In this document: piece by piece, positions 1 to 11,690 of the stretch
How positions within the stretch are numbered: position 1 is the stretch's first letter
How the letters are laid out: each line of letters opens with the position of its first letter
Assembly: GCA_907163345.1 (NCBI GenBank)
Contig: CAJQUN010000003.1
Location: 11,946,821-12,010,820 of the forward strand
Direction of reading: 5' to 3'
Source of the DNA: Haberlea rhodopensis
Lineage: Eukaryota; Streptophyta; Magnoliopsida; Lamiales; Gesneriaceae
DNA length: 64,000 bases
The notes under the pieces: generated by a model
Told to the model about the DNA's origin: nothing
Database searches by the model: none
The model's input: the letters and a program-made list of their open reading frames with translations, nothing else
Translations under genes and position numbers: made by a program

Positions 1-2159
1 AGACGACAAAGTGGGTTTCAACACCCACATAACACACTAACGACTCTCATATCATTAGCAATTCTACCACAATTGCATGCAACATATAATGAAAGAGAGA
101 AAGGCTCATGCCTTTATATACAACCCATATACAAGAATATTCGTGCTCACATGCAAGCATCATAAATGTGTATGTAAATCTCGGGTGTATATAAGTACTC
201 TATACGATACCGTGCTCCATCAAGCCCTGGTACCACGATCCTATGAGTACATCCAATCAACAGCTCGAGCTCAGCTCCACAGCCATCGATGCACCTGTTC
301 ACCTGCCCCAACAGAGACAGCCCCCAACGGGGTGAGCATACCAATACACAAAATCTCATAATCACAATAATGAAATTCATAATTTACAACACAAGTAAAT
401 ATTAATGAATTTTAAATGATACTCCCTGGATGGCAACATCCTCATCCGGGGTTCCGTGTACTGTCCCTGTTCTCACAATCATCAAACTCATCAAATCTCA
501 TAAATCAGTAAATCAACACATTGATTTAACTCATAGCATGCCTGATTCTCAAGTATCAATAATTAATGATTCCAAATTCATTATACATGCAAACATAGAT
601 ATCTCGATATCTAATACTGATTTTCAACTTTGCTACCAATCACAGATAGCTCAAATGCCTAGCATTTATTTTACAAATTCTCTATTTCACTTAGACATCT
701 CACATGTCTTTCAACGAATACATGATCCCACGATCATTCTCAGGCATCTCAAATGCCCTACCCTTTATTTTGCAAATTCTTATTTATACTTAGACATCTC
801 ACATGTCTCACAATGGTCATATAAACCCAATACCCATACCTCTTATAAGGTCATACTACTCTAGTACTACGCACACTTGTGGCAGCGATATCAAGACTAG
901 GTCGTTCCATAGTCATATCGACACATATATATATATATAGCCATACCCACAACCATCTAATGCAATTACAACACATTATGCATTTCACAATTGCTATCAC
1001 ATAAAGTAATGCTCGTACGTCACACGTACCTTAAATCTCCGAAGTCCGAGCCAAACCTTGCTCGAGTTCCATGCTCCGAGGAACGATGTGCTAACACGAT
1101 AAATTAATTCACAATTAATTACCAACATGCAACCCATGCTCAAGCACATCCGTAACCCTCAAAAATATTGTCAACACACGACAATTAACCATTATCGAAA
1201 ATTGCTCAAGAAAACCCCACAAATTTTCGAACCTTCACAACACAAATCGAACCCAAACTAAACATCATAATACATCTAAAACATGTAATAAATCTATCAA
1301 TAGAAAGGACCATCACCCCTTGCCAAAACCCCCCAAAAATTCGAACTCAAACCCCTCAAACAGCAAGAAATTCGAACCAAAAGCCAAGCAATTTTCGAAC
1401 CAAAACCTCACTCAAACAGCATGAAAATCGAATCAATTGGCAACCAATTTCTTTGAACCACAAAGCAAGAAATTTTCGACCCAAACTAAGCACCAAAACG
1501 CCCCAAAAACACTGGAAGAAAAGCCCCAAAAATCGTACCAAAATCGAGCCACAAAATCGGACAGAAATCCAGTTCGAACCCTAGCGCTTTTCTGGCAAAT
1601 CCGAACGTGATTCTCAACGAAACTTCAAATTGTTGGTATGGGGAGGAGCGCCTGGAAGAGACGAAGCTGGCGGCAGGTCGGACGCGCCGAACGGCGGCGG
1701 GCGCGGCGCTTGAAGTGGCGGGGGTCGCACAGATCGGGAAAGCTACGCGGGGAAGAGAGAGGGTGACGGGAAAATGTGGGGAAAAAATGGCTCCGATAAT
1801 TAAAATCTCGGGTTCAATTGGTATTTATAGCAAAAATACCCCAAAATACTAATAGCCCCACAAATACATCATGATTCATTAAAAATCATCTGTTTTCAAA
1901 AATTCTCTCTCTAATTCAAAAACCCCCTACCGGTGCCCACACCAAGCACCCGAGATTCTGAGTCACACTAAAAACCCAACTCACGGGTTTTCACCGAAAT
2001 GAGAATACGATCTCAACCTCGGGATCCAACAATCCCAACTACCCAAATAAACGAGCCCAGAAGGCCCAACACCGCGATTATACTCCAAATCGCCACGTAA
2101 AACAACTTTACGGGTTATTAACACTCCGGGATTAACATTCCTAATCTCTGGTCATCACA
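1..2159 (-). repeat. 3' LTR of family A copy 3 (truncated by window start)
   Basis: This stretch is the reverse complement of the LTRs at 11691-14081 and 24437-27008 and ends at the same TG...CA boundary (TCATCACA at 2159). It contains the blocks shared by the whole family: a GC-rich leader segment near 1650-1740, a TATA-like AT-rich stretch near 1820, the inverted GTACGT/ACGTAC block at 1015-1029 and the CCCCGTTGGGG-containing block near 310. It is visibly more diverged from copies 1 and 2 than those are from their own partner LTRs, so it is an older copy. The outer end lies beyond the window. ORFs inside it are non-coding by comparison with the other copies. Confidence 0.85.
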
Positions 2160-2194
2160 ATATCCCCCACTAAAAGAATTTCGTCCTCGAAATT
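2160..2194 (-). promoter_or_regulatory. Polypurine tract and upstream hairpin, family A copy 3
   Basis: On the minus strand a purine run with five consecutive G residues sits directly against the 3' LTR (2160-2176). It is preceded by AATTTCG-AGGA-CGAAATT (2177-2194), a perfect 7-bp inverted repeat with a 4-nt loop. The same pair of signals in the same order occurs in copies 1 and 2 and in the Tekay element. The PPT is where reverse transcriptase would prime plus-strand DNA. Confidence 0.8.
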
Positions 2195-4685
2195 AGCACC
2201 GGTGTATCACGTAACACCCAGGCTACACAACAACATGAAGTCATAACCTCGATTCCTGACCATATCAGAATCGTCTTAAAAACCTCGAGAATACTTACCT
2301 CACATCGAACTCTGAAACAGAGCGACATACCAAAACCAACACCAACTCATCACCCAAGAGGCAAAACGTACCTCGATGCGGTTCATCCCAAAAGTCAGTC
2401 CCTCATGACTGCAAAACAACCAATATTTACGACCGTAGATCGGACAGTCATCCTTCGTTCTAATACCACTAGTAAGAACGCATCATGAATGACACCTCAA
2501 CCGTGAGAACGTTGACTTCGTGTCAAACTCTGGAGTGGAATAGACTTCCAAATCCGTCATAACGTCAAAGAGCGTCAGTACCACTCAACGCTAACAACCC
2601 AAAAGCAGTTAGTCAACTGAAACTGCAAGTATTCGAATTGTTCCCGATTCCATCGTAGATATCATTCAAAGACATCTCTATCATGACTCACGATGTCTAA
2701 CATACACCGTTACGAGGGAAACATTAGCATACCACGATGTACACATACCAAGCCTGGTTTCCACTTCCAAACCTCCTCCATCAAATGAGCAGTCGCATCA
2801 TTGTAACTCAATTTGGGAAACTCACGGCCACAGATTCACACAAAAGACATCTCACAAGATGTCCACCTCCGGATATTCCAAGAATCACATCCTGATCATA
2901 AGTAAACCATCGAGACTCCACAGAGTTCAAATCTTGGAAGGACATGCAATAAACACATTGCATCCTCAACGCTTGTGTCGACAGCGACACCCAATAAATC
3001 CGAATTCCTGCCATCCCTTGATAATCCTAGGATTTAACAATCCAAACTTGGGAAGGCTATCGCATAACTCGGAGGAAACACCAACAAGGAAACACCTCAA
3101 CCCTCACAAGATAATCCCTCCTCAAAGGGAGTCAACTAACTCCACGTTTCTCATAATTATAGTGCCGTGGAGATTCCCAATCTCAAGGTGTTCCATATCT
3201 CTCATCAGAGACTTAACCATCCAAAAATAGCATACTCTATGCTTGACAAAAGGAAATCGATAACTGGTATCCGTACACTCACCGGTATACCTGCCTAAGC
3301 ACTGACATCACATGCATACTCAATGCACTTGGCTCGGGTATCTACAACATACCCCTAAGCCCCAAACACAACTGTCAATTCTGAGTCATTCCCATCCAGT
3401 GGAGGATGATAATCGACTGCGTGATTCCCAAAATCAACACCACACGTACCAACTTACCGAATCCTTCAAAGATTCCCAAATAGGTATAATACTACCTCCT
3501 TCCCCACAAGGGAAGTGCTATTGAACTCGAGATCCACTAGTCTCGAACCACCGTTCGGAAAAACTGGATACAATAACACCCATTGCATCCCAAGTACACG
3601 GGTTCCCTCAGATCGAGTCAACGACGACTTGATGACTCTCTTGTTGGCACTCCAACATTATGAGCTGTCCCAGACAAGTCTCTCAAAACAATAGACGTAT
3701 ACACGTTTCAATGAGGCATGCACAACCTCAACCTCAAATGAAGTGGTGACTACTAAAGTCCACCATAATCCACATCGTATCACTTTACGATTTGCCAAAC
3801 TTGATTCCAACGAGCAGTATCATGGCCCCAACAAGCACACTATATCATCACTACGATATCTGGCTAGCAAGGTGCTGTCTCCATAGGTTCATATCAAGCC
3901 CACCAACAAACCATGAGTTCCATCTCGGTATGCCATACCGTACAAACCGTTAGAGTAATGGGTCATCGCCCAACATATCTCTAAAATACCAAGCACAATG
4001 GACAACCCGGTGTCCTTGCTCACTTATGATACAATCATAGTCCGTTAAAACTTATCCCACACCCTCAGGGTGGGTGTAACCATGTCTACCCTACGACACA
4101 ACACAAGCGAGTAGTTTCCTCAATGACTACTCTTACCACCAATCACTTGGTCTAAGCCAAACCAGCGAGTATACCCAAGGGTATCATCACTCGAACAATA
4201 GGTCTCGTCAACTAGTGACCCAGACTCTATCATGTGCTCATCATCGGCACTCAAACCATACAACCTAATACATAACATAAATGTATTAATCAACAAAACG
4301 ACGCTACACGTCTACATAAAACATCAACTATGTCATCGTCATCCCGTGAGGGCATATGTCAACACATGACATTCAATTAACATTGTCAAACATACGACGG
4401 TACATGTCAATACACGACACCTATAATCTCATCGTCAAACACATGACAACATAAGTAAATCAACACATGATATCCGCAATAATGCTAAATAAACAGTAAT
4501 ATGCCATACCTCATTGCTAACAATATAGCGGCATACCTGACTCAGTCATCCAACAGTGGTACGCAATCAGCACCCATCGCTCGTAGGTGGCGTAATCCAG
4601 CGTCATGTGCATAGCGGCATAACCCGTCGCTATAGAATCAGGGGCATAATCCCTCGTCATAGAGTCAGCGGCATAAAACCTCGCT

Positions 4686-5155
4686 ATAGACATCTGGCGG
4701 CATGAACCATCGCCCTAGATGTAGCGGAATGTACAATCGCTATGAATACCCGGCGGCATAAGTCATCGCCAATCAATATAGCGGAATGAGGCATCGCTAT
4801 CAGTATACATGCGGCATAAATCATCGCCAATAGAATAGCGGAATGAGACATCGCTATCAATATATCCGGCGGCAAGAACCATCGCCAATCAATATAGCGG
4901 AATGAACCATCGCTATCAATACATATGGCGGAATGAACCATCGCCAATCAATATAGCGGCATGAACCATCGCTATCAATACATATGGCGGAATGAACCAT
5001 CGCCAATCAATATAGCGGCATGAACCATCGCTATCAATACATATGGCGGAATGAACCATCGCCAGCGGCATGAACCATCGCTATCAATATATCCGGCGGA
5101 ATGAACCATCGCCAATCAATATAGCGGCATAAACCATCGCTATCAATATATATAA
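4686..5155 (-). repeat. Diverged 59-bp hairpin array (family A copy 3)
   Basis: Tandem units on the minus strand alternate between an AGCG...CGCT half and a GGCG...CGCC half, about 59 bp per full unit, homologous to the array at 15014-15490. Units here vary more in the loop and a few stems are mismatched, as expected for the older copy. Confidence 0.85.
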
Positions 5156-5570
5156 TGTGGTTGTTCCGGTCCTGTTATAGCAGCGGAATTTTAGGACCCC
5201 TCGCTTCGACATATAGCGGCATCATATGATATCCCTCGCTTCGACAATGACAGCGGCATGTTACCTCGCTTAGACATGACAGCGGCAAATATCATATTAC
5301 CATCACTTCATATGACAGCGGCAAGTACCTCCCTCGCTCGAATATAACAACTACCGGAACTTCCACTAGCTCCATGTACCTGCATCCAGGTTAATACCAC
5401 AGTTCACAATATAATGATCGATATCACTTTTCAGTTATAACCACAATATTCCACAATAATCACAATATTCCACTTTAATCACTAGAATTGTGACTGTTCC
5501 GGTCCCAATACAACAGCGGAATTTTAGGACCCCTCGCTTCGACAATGACAGCGGCATGTTACCTCGCTCA
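5156..5570 (-). repeat. Irregular CCGC/GCGAGG repeat region
   Basis: CCGC and GCGAGG motifs alternate at irregular spacing, each pair able to form a short stem with a bulged A (for example CCGCT...AGCGAGG on the minus strand). Two copies of a longer block containing a GGACCGGAACA motif occur near 5165 and 5500. The region joins the 59-bp array to the Tekay-like LTR fragment. I see no coding sequence. Confidence 0.6.
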
Positions 5571-6255
5571 GTCATGACATATACCAGCTCATCAATACCA
5601 AATACTGATCACCAATCCCTAGTCTGTCCATCACAATGTATTTTAATGCCCCTCACTTATTTACATATAGGCGGCATAGGATAACCTCGCTTCAATGGAC
5701 ATGCGGGACTCCCACCCCTCGCCTCTCATTGAGCGGCAAATACCCTTTCCTCGCCCTATATGATAACCACGCTCAAATGTGACATGCGGCGCTCCCACCC
5801 CTCGCTTCACATTTAGCGGAACCAAAACAAATTGCGGCAAGCATTAAAATCATCAAGGGATGACCACGACTCATGGGATGTGCACCAATAATCATATGCA
5901 TCTATAAACATCATGCATAACATGTATTTGCATCCACAATGCAATACCACATATATACTTGCATCCACAATGCATAAACAATAAGTATATAAGATACATG
6001 TACCGTTGGGGTGCCCGTACGTCCACTACGTACCTTTCCAAAATGTAGGATATGGTAGGACTTCAATGCCTTGGCTGTGTTGCCACCTGGGTTGGTTCTA
6101 CACATTCACAAATATCAATATTAGAACCCAATAATAGTCCAATACCAAAAATCCCACAAAACAACCAAAAACACCATTTTTGGTGTCTCGCGATCGATCG
6201 CCATAAAGCCCCGATCGATCGCGACCTCACTGTCTCGAGCAACAAAATTAAAATA
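5571..6255 (-). repeat. Tekay-like LTR fragment
   Basis: The reverse complement matches the central part of the Tekay LTR (about 46930-47655): the paired CGATCGATCG motifs at 6191-6200 and 6212-6221, the GTACGT-CCACT-ACGTAC block at 6017-6033, the short direct repeats around the GCATTGTGGATGC motif and the CCGC/GCGAGG hairpins. It lacks both LTR ends, so it is a truncated or recombined fragment. It interrupts a transposon ORF on its right. Confidence 0.8.
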
Positions 6256-6811
6256 GCCCGATCTCTTTCTTGTTCAGTTGAAAAAAACAGTGAAAAAGTT
6301 CGGGGGTAGGGGTAAAACCCAGATAAGAAAGTACTATGAAAAAGCCTGCTAATTATCGATAACTGTTGGGAAATAATTGGCTAAGGGAAACAGAGAAGTA
6401 GGAGGCTACTTCAATAAAGAAAGGAGGGATAGGAAAACGGAGGCCTCCTCGGAGCTGGTCAATATAAAAAGGAAAATAACCCTTAGGGGGTAAGTGAGGG
6501 CGAGATCCAGAAGGGGGAGCAATAATAGAAGTCCCCTCGGAAATCCCCCATTTAGTTCGGATATTACTAAGATGCTGAGTCAATTTGACCTCAGACTCAA
6601 AGATCTCGAACCAGGGAGCGCGAACTTTAACTAAATCTCGCTCTGTAGCAAGTTTCTGCTCTTGTATACGAGCAGCTGACGCGGCAGAGGAGCTTAGAGT
6701 TCTGTCACTATCAGAAGAAGAGGAAGAGGGTTGAAGAGAGGGGCTAAGAGCGTCTCCTTCATTGAACCTATCTATCGCTTGCAATGAAGAGTCAGCTGAG
6801 GAAGAAATCAT
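6256..6811 (-). pseudogene. Broken antisense ORF of a Tat-type element (PF04195-like)
   Basis: An ATG at 6811 opens a 152-codon frame with a Ser-rich N-terminus (about residues 1-50) followed by a stretch resembling the plant putative gypsy-type transposon domain PF04195 (motifs KGYFPFYIDQLR, FPIPPFF and SLSQLFPN). The recognisable domain continues in the same frame past the stop at about 6353 (next motif LAGF) and past a second stop near 6283, then ends where the Tekay-like fragment begins, so the gene is truncated and carries nonsense mutations. It lies antisense to, and just inside, a plus-strand 3' LTR. Extra ORFs in this position and orientation are known in Tat-clade Gypsy elements. The family assignment is from motif memory only. 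Confidence 0.6.
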
Positions 6812-6919
6812 ACTTGGTGATTAAAAAAGGAAGACTGCTGGGGAAAGTTGTTCGATCGTTTGGTGCTAGCTCGGAAGCAAAATGCAGCAAAGTAAAAACA
6901 AATGTAGAAAAGGGAGGGG

Positions 6920-6927
6920 TATTTATA
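6920..6927 (-). promoter_or_regulatory. Candidate TATA box for the antisense ORF
   Basis: TATAAATA on the minus strand lies about 110 bp upstream of the ATG at 6811, with a pyrimidine-rich leader between. Position and sequence fit a core promoter. No start site can be proven from sequence. Confidence 0.4.
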
Positions 6928-7135
6928 GCGGGGACCATATGAACAGTCATTCAATCTTCACCGTCCAAAAATAAGAGAATGAACGGTCATAAAGGTGCCT
7001 CGGGAAACGAAACGTCGCGCGGCATTTGAAATTTTTGAGCGGGAAAAAAAGGGCGGCAAAAATATCCCGAGCAGGTTAAGTTTAGGATTTTACCCGAAGA
7101 CAATAAAACAAGACTTCAAAAGTCTCGTCTTGCTT

Positions 7136-7153
7136 TACTTTAGGGGGGTGACG
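7136..7153 (+). promoter_or_regulatory. Polypurine tract of the Tat-like element
   Basis: A run of six G residues after TTTA sits directly before an LTR that starts TGATGT, the arrangement expected for a plus-strand PPT and 3' LTR. Confidence 0.6.
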
Positions 7154-7797
7154 TGATGTCATATGACATATTGACTTACTCGGGTAAAATCCCCTCAAGA
7201 GCCGAACAAGTCATATACCGAACAGGGACACCGAACAGATAGCACCAAACCGGGTTTTACCGAACAGAAAGACACCGAGCAGAACAACTGCTAAACCCTC
7301 TTCGGGATTCTGGTCAAAGTATAGCGGAAGACCCGGTCATAATTAAAACTAATTAACCGGCTGGGATTGAACGTGCATTAATGGGGCGGATTTCTCGGAC
7401 ACTTTTGGCTCCAGTCAAGCCACGATCCGAGGACATCATGTTGCTGATTTCCCGCGAGTTAGTTACTGAGGACAGCCCTATAAATACCCTTGGATAACCT
7501 CATTGAAAGGGGTTGGATTTTTCTGGGCAAAAAGACTCCGAAGAGGGCAAATTTATGTATGTTCGGTCTTTCTTGTTATTTTTCTAAAAACATTCGTACA
7601 AGTCATTGAGCGATTGTTATTTGTGTCCAGAGAGTCTTGTAAATCATCGACGAGATAGTGAAATTTTATACTGGACTAGGTCCCGTGGTTTTTTCTCCCA
7701 ATTTGAGGGTTTTCCACGTAAAAAATCTTGGTGTGCTTATCGTTATTTTGCATTAACACTTTATTCTACCTTATAGTCAAAATCTCGAATCACATCA
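7154..7797 (+). repeat. 3' LTR of a Tat-like Gypsy element
   Basis: A 644-bp segment bounded by TGATGT and ACATCA, a perfect 6-bp terminal inverted repeat. It follows a polypurine tract and has a TATAAATA core promoter at 7479-7486 about 325 bp in. No second copy exists in the window, so the LTR call rests on the boundary, PPT and TATA together. The rest of the element to the left is reduced to the antisense ORF region (6256-7135). Confidence 0.6.
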
Positions 7798-8411
7798 AGT
7801 ATGATATGTATGATATGAAGAATGATTTCGGATTGAAGAAAACAATAGAGCTGAAGCAGCTTATATAGCTGAGCAGCAGACCTCCCAAAGGTCTCAGAAA
7901 TTAAATGTAATGTTTAGTGGGGTAGATGAAAAGTCTCAAAACTTCACATCAGATTAATACGGATTTAAGTCTCACACTTAAATCTGAAATCAATTCTGCA
8001 GGTAGGTGAAAAGTCTCAAACTTAATACTCAGCAGAATGTGAAAAGTCAAGTAGGTGAAAGGTCATTTCAGAAATCCGAGTAGTAAAAAGATAGGGCTGC
8101 CTTTGCGGTAGAGGCAAGCGCGTGACGCGGCGCGACGAGTCGAGACGAGACGAGTCGAGCCGAGAGGACGGACGAATGGCGCGCGAGGGACACCCATCTT
8201 TTCTACTTAACTACATTCCATTAATTTGTTTCTCAATATAAACAAACCATAAGTGTCTCAAAATTTCAATGTGGGATTTCTTTAGCCAATTTACCATTCA
8301 AATTAACTTACCAAATTTTGTTCTCAATAACAAAATTAATCACAATTATTGGGCATTACTCTCATTAACAAATTAATCACAATTATTGGGTTTTTATTAA
8401 TAATCCCAACA
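7798..8411 (-). repeat. 3' LTR of the Copia element (5' side truncated)
   Basis: This stretch matches 28441-28986 closely, including the AGTATGATATGTATGATATG start, the GGTAGGTGAAAAGTC repeats and the closing AATCCCAACA. On the minus strand the LTR begins TGTTGGGATTATTAA. It abuts the Tat-like LTR at 7797, so its outer end is missing. A TATA-like TATATA at about 7860-7867 is shared with the other copy. Confidence 0.8.
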
Positions 8412-9011
8412 ATCCTCCACATGAATGCAATATGACGAAAAAATTACATAATGCACCAAGATGAGGAATTGAGAGTACTTTGAGAATGCACTGCATCAGA
8501 ATAGGTGGTGGTTAACCTTGAACCTTCCTTAGTGAAGTATCATCGGATATACTTGTCAACTAGTGGACGCGATGCCTTGAACTGTTCGGCGTTTTATGTA
8601 TACCAAACAATAATACTCACACAGCTTCATCTCCACACTAGTATTGGTTCTTTCGTTGTTATCCATTTTGGCCCTGAACTCCCTTAGTTGTTTTCATCGA
8701 ATGCTCTATAGATTTAGCCCTCGGGTCATCTCATATAAGCGGCCCCTTCACATTTGATATAGGCGGTCCTAAGGAGTATCATGTCATACCCCACTTTATC
8801 ATCTCAAGATAGAAGAATCGTTAAGAGCATAAGCTCAGTCTTCCCAAAGTACTGGTCTATCACTCTTTCATCACAGGAATGTGTAAGGAACTCAATTTTC
8901 TGAGTGCTTTGTTTGATCCCCCCACAATTCGGTTTTCCCATTGAACCTGCAAATTGGACTTAACAATTCAGGTTGGGTTGCCATCATGGTTGAAAATCAA
9001 TTTCATGGGCT
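8412..9011 (-). mobile_element. 3' region of the Copia element with polypurine tract
   Basis: On the minus strand a GTGGAGGAT purine tract (about 8412-8420) abuts the LTR. The rest is decayed 3' untranslated sequence and C-terminal pol remnants without an open frame. Confidence 0.6.
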
Positions 9012-11690
9012 TCAACCCATTCCCCTCGATGAAATCTCTACTCGGTCTCTCGTTAGACCTTTCGTAAATGGTTCTGCAATGTTTTCTTTAGACTTCACAT
9101 AATCTAAAGAAATAACACCGGTTTGCAGCAGATTTCTCACGAATTTATGTCTCCGACGTATGTGTCGAGATTTCCCATTATACACATTGTTTTGTGCTCT
9201 TCCCATAGCTGACTAACTATCACAGTGCACGCTAATGGGTGGCACATGTTTTGATCATATTGGAATGTCCTCCAAGAAACTCTGAAGCCAATCAGCTTCT
9301 TCTGCTGCAAGATCCAAATCTATGAATTCAGATTCCATAGTTGATATAGCAATGCATGTATGTTTTCATGATTTCCATGAAACGACTGCATCTCCAATTA
9401 TAAAAATATATCCACTCGTGGACTTTATATTCTTGGAATCCGAATATCCAATTCGCATCTAAGTACCCTTTAATTACTGCTGGATATCTTGTATAATATA
9501 GTCTGTAGTTAGAAGTGTATCTTTGATATCTAAGAACTCGAACTACTGCCTTCAGTGCTCATAACTGTGATTACTCGTATATCTGATCAATTTGTTGATT
9601 GATTTAGCTATATCAGGTCTAGTGCAATCCATGAGGTACATGAGACCTATGACCATAGAGTACTCAAGTTGTTGCACACCTTCTCCGCGATTCTTGCAAA
9701 GATTTGACACCACCTCCATAGGTGTTCTCGTGATGGTGTTATTCCCCCCCTTATCAAACATGTCAAGTATCTTCTCGACATAATGACTTTGGGAGAGAGA
9801 ATAGCCATCTGCATTTTGGTAATCTTCATCTCAAGAATCACATCTGCAAGACCTAGGTCTTTCCTCTCAAAATTTCGCGACAACATTTTCTTGGTAATTT
9901 TGATATTATTGTTATTACCAACAATTATCATGTCACAATCCACGTAGAGACATACTATCACATAGTTTGTATTGTCTCCTTTCAAGTAGACACATTTATC
10001 GCATTGGTTTGTTTTAAACTCATTTGATAGCAGTCATTGTTTAGGTGCTTGTTTAATCCATACAAAAATTTCACAAGTCTACACACCTTCTTTCTTTACC
10101 TGGAACTACAAACCATTCAGGTTGATCCATTTAAACCTCCTATTCTAACTCACTATTCACAAAAAGCTGTTTACATCCGTTTGATGTATCTCTAGGTTAT
10201 ATAATGCAGCAAATGCAATTATTAACATTATCGATGTTTTTCTGGATACAGGAGTGTATGTGTCGAAATAATCAACACCTCAGTTTGTCTGTAGCCTTTG
10301 CCTACAAGTCTAGCCTTGTACTTATGTACCGTACCATTAACTTTCATCTTCCTCTTGAAGATCCACTTGTGGCCTAGTGGTTTACATCATGCAGGGAGAT
10401 CCACTAGTTCCCAAGTATGATTATGTAAGATATATTGTATCTCACTGTTTATCGATTCTTTCCAAAGATCAGAGTCTTGATAGGACATTGCTTCCTTGAA
10501 AGAAGCCGGATATTTTTCCAAGAGATATGTTAGAAAATCTGAGCCAAAAGACTTCTTTTTTCTCACTCTTTTGCTTCGTCTAGGTATTCTACTTTCTCTT
10601 GAGATTTTCTATCGCCCACATTTCTTTCAACATTGGTTTCAGGAAGCCTGAGTTTTGTGGGAAAAGATTTCATCAAAGAACGAAGCATCCCTAGCATCAA
10701 TGATAGTATTTACATGCATTTCTGTATTATCTGACTTGTGTACCAGAAATGGATAAACACTACTATCTTGCGCATATCCGATAAATACACAATCCATTGT
10801 CTTAGGTCCTATCCTAGTCCGTTTAGGAGAATAAATTGGAACCTTTGCTAGACAACCCAAACATCTAAGAACTTGTACCTAGGTGTGCGGCCTTTCCACA
10901 ATTCATAAGGCGTTTTATCAATTTTTTTATATGGTACTCTATTTAGCACATAGTTGGCGGAAAGTAGAGCTTCACCCCATAAGTTCCGATGTAAGTCAGA
11001 ACTTATAAGCATTGCATTCATCATTTCCTTAAGCGTTCTATTCTTCCTTTCAGCAATATCATTTTGCTCGGGATAATAAGGCGTAGTGGTTTGATGAATA
11101 ATGTCACTTTTCAGCACATATTTGTGCAAATGGTGACTCATATTCACCGCCTTGGTCACAAGAATTTTAATTTTTTTATCGAGTTGATTCTCAACTTCAT
11201 TCTTGAAGTGAATGAACATGTCTATTGCTTCATCTTTACTTCTCATTAAGTAGACATAACAATATCTTGTACAATCATCGATAAAAGTTATGAAATATTT
11301 TTTACCGCCTTTAGATTGTACAAATTTTAGATCGCATACATCCGTATGGATCAAGTTTAATTGTTCGGTGCTTCGCTCAAATGAGTGGAATGAAGACTTG
11401 GTAATTTGGCATCTACACAAGTCTCACACTTGTGTTTATGATTGATGTTAAATTTAGATAATAGATTAAGAGACATTAGCCGTTTGTAAGGACTTATAAT
11501 TCACATGCCGCAAATGTAATGACTCACAAGAATAATCAAACTTTGAAGTTTTATTAGCCACATTGGCAACAGTCATTACATTATTTTTGCTTGTGCTAGC
11601 CTCATTTGCTGCATTAACATCAACATCAACCACTACACTAGACTTAGCCTTAGGAGCTAGAGTCGTTACAGTCATCTTGAAGAGGTTATT
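9012..11690 (-). pseudogene. Ty1/Copia pol remnant (integrase, RT, RNase H)
   Basis: Reading right to left: zinc-finger-linked region and integrase core (11420-10848, with HTDVCD, the first catalytic Asp, and the CPA-like tail AERKNRT carrying the Glu), the integrase C-terminal region (10860-10639), an RT palm fragment (9985-9552, with an altered YVDD box reading YVDCD) and the RNase H end (9206-9012, with NGKSRHIRRRHKF and KENIAEPFTKG). The order INT-RT-RNase H is diagnostic of Ty1/Copia. The second integrase Asp in the usual SDRGGE motif is lost, and stops and frameshifts break the frame repeatedly. The element cannot be autonomous. It continues at 27009 across the family A insertions. Confidence 0.85.

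Larger units (their letters stand above)
2160..5570 (-). mobile_element. Non-coding interior of family A copy 3
   Basis: The interior matches that of copy 1 (roughly 14560-17961) on the opposite strand, including the stretches at 2200-3600 and 3700-4350. No gag, protease, reverse transcriptase or integrase motif is visible in any frame; the ORFs present are short and not conserved between copies. It contains the hairpin array described separately and then runs into a Tekay-like LTR fragment instead of its own primer site, so the 5' end of this element is missing. It is best read as a large non-autonomous LTR element (LARD-like). Confidence 0.7.

Noticed and set aside
7798..8411. Target duplication for the Copia element
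   Set aside because: The left LTR is truncated against the Tat-like LTR, so no left flank exists to compare with CCAAA on the right.
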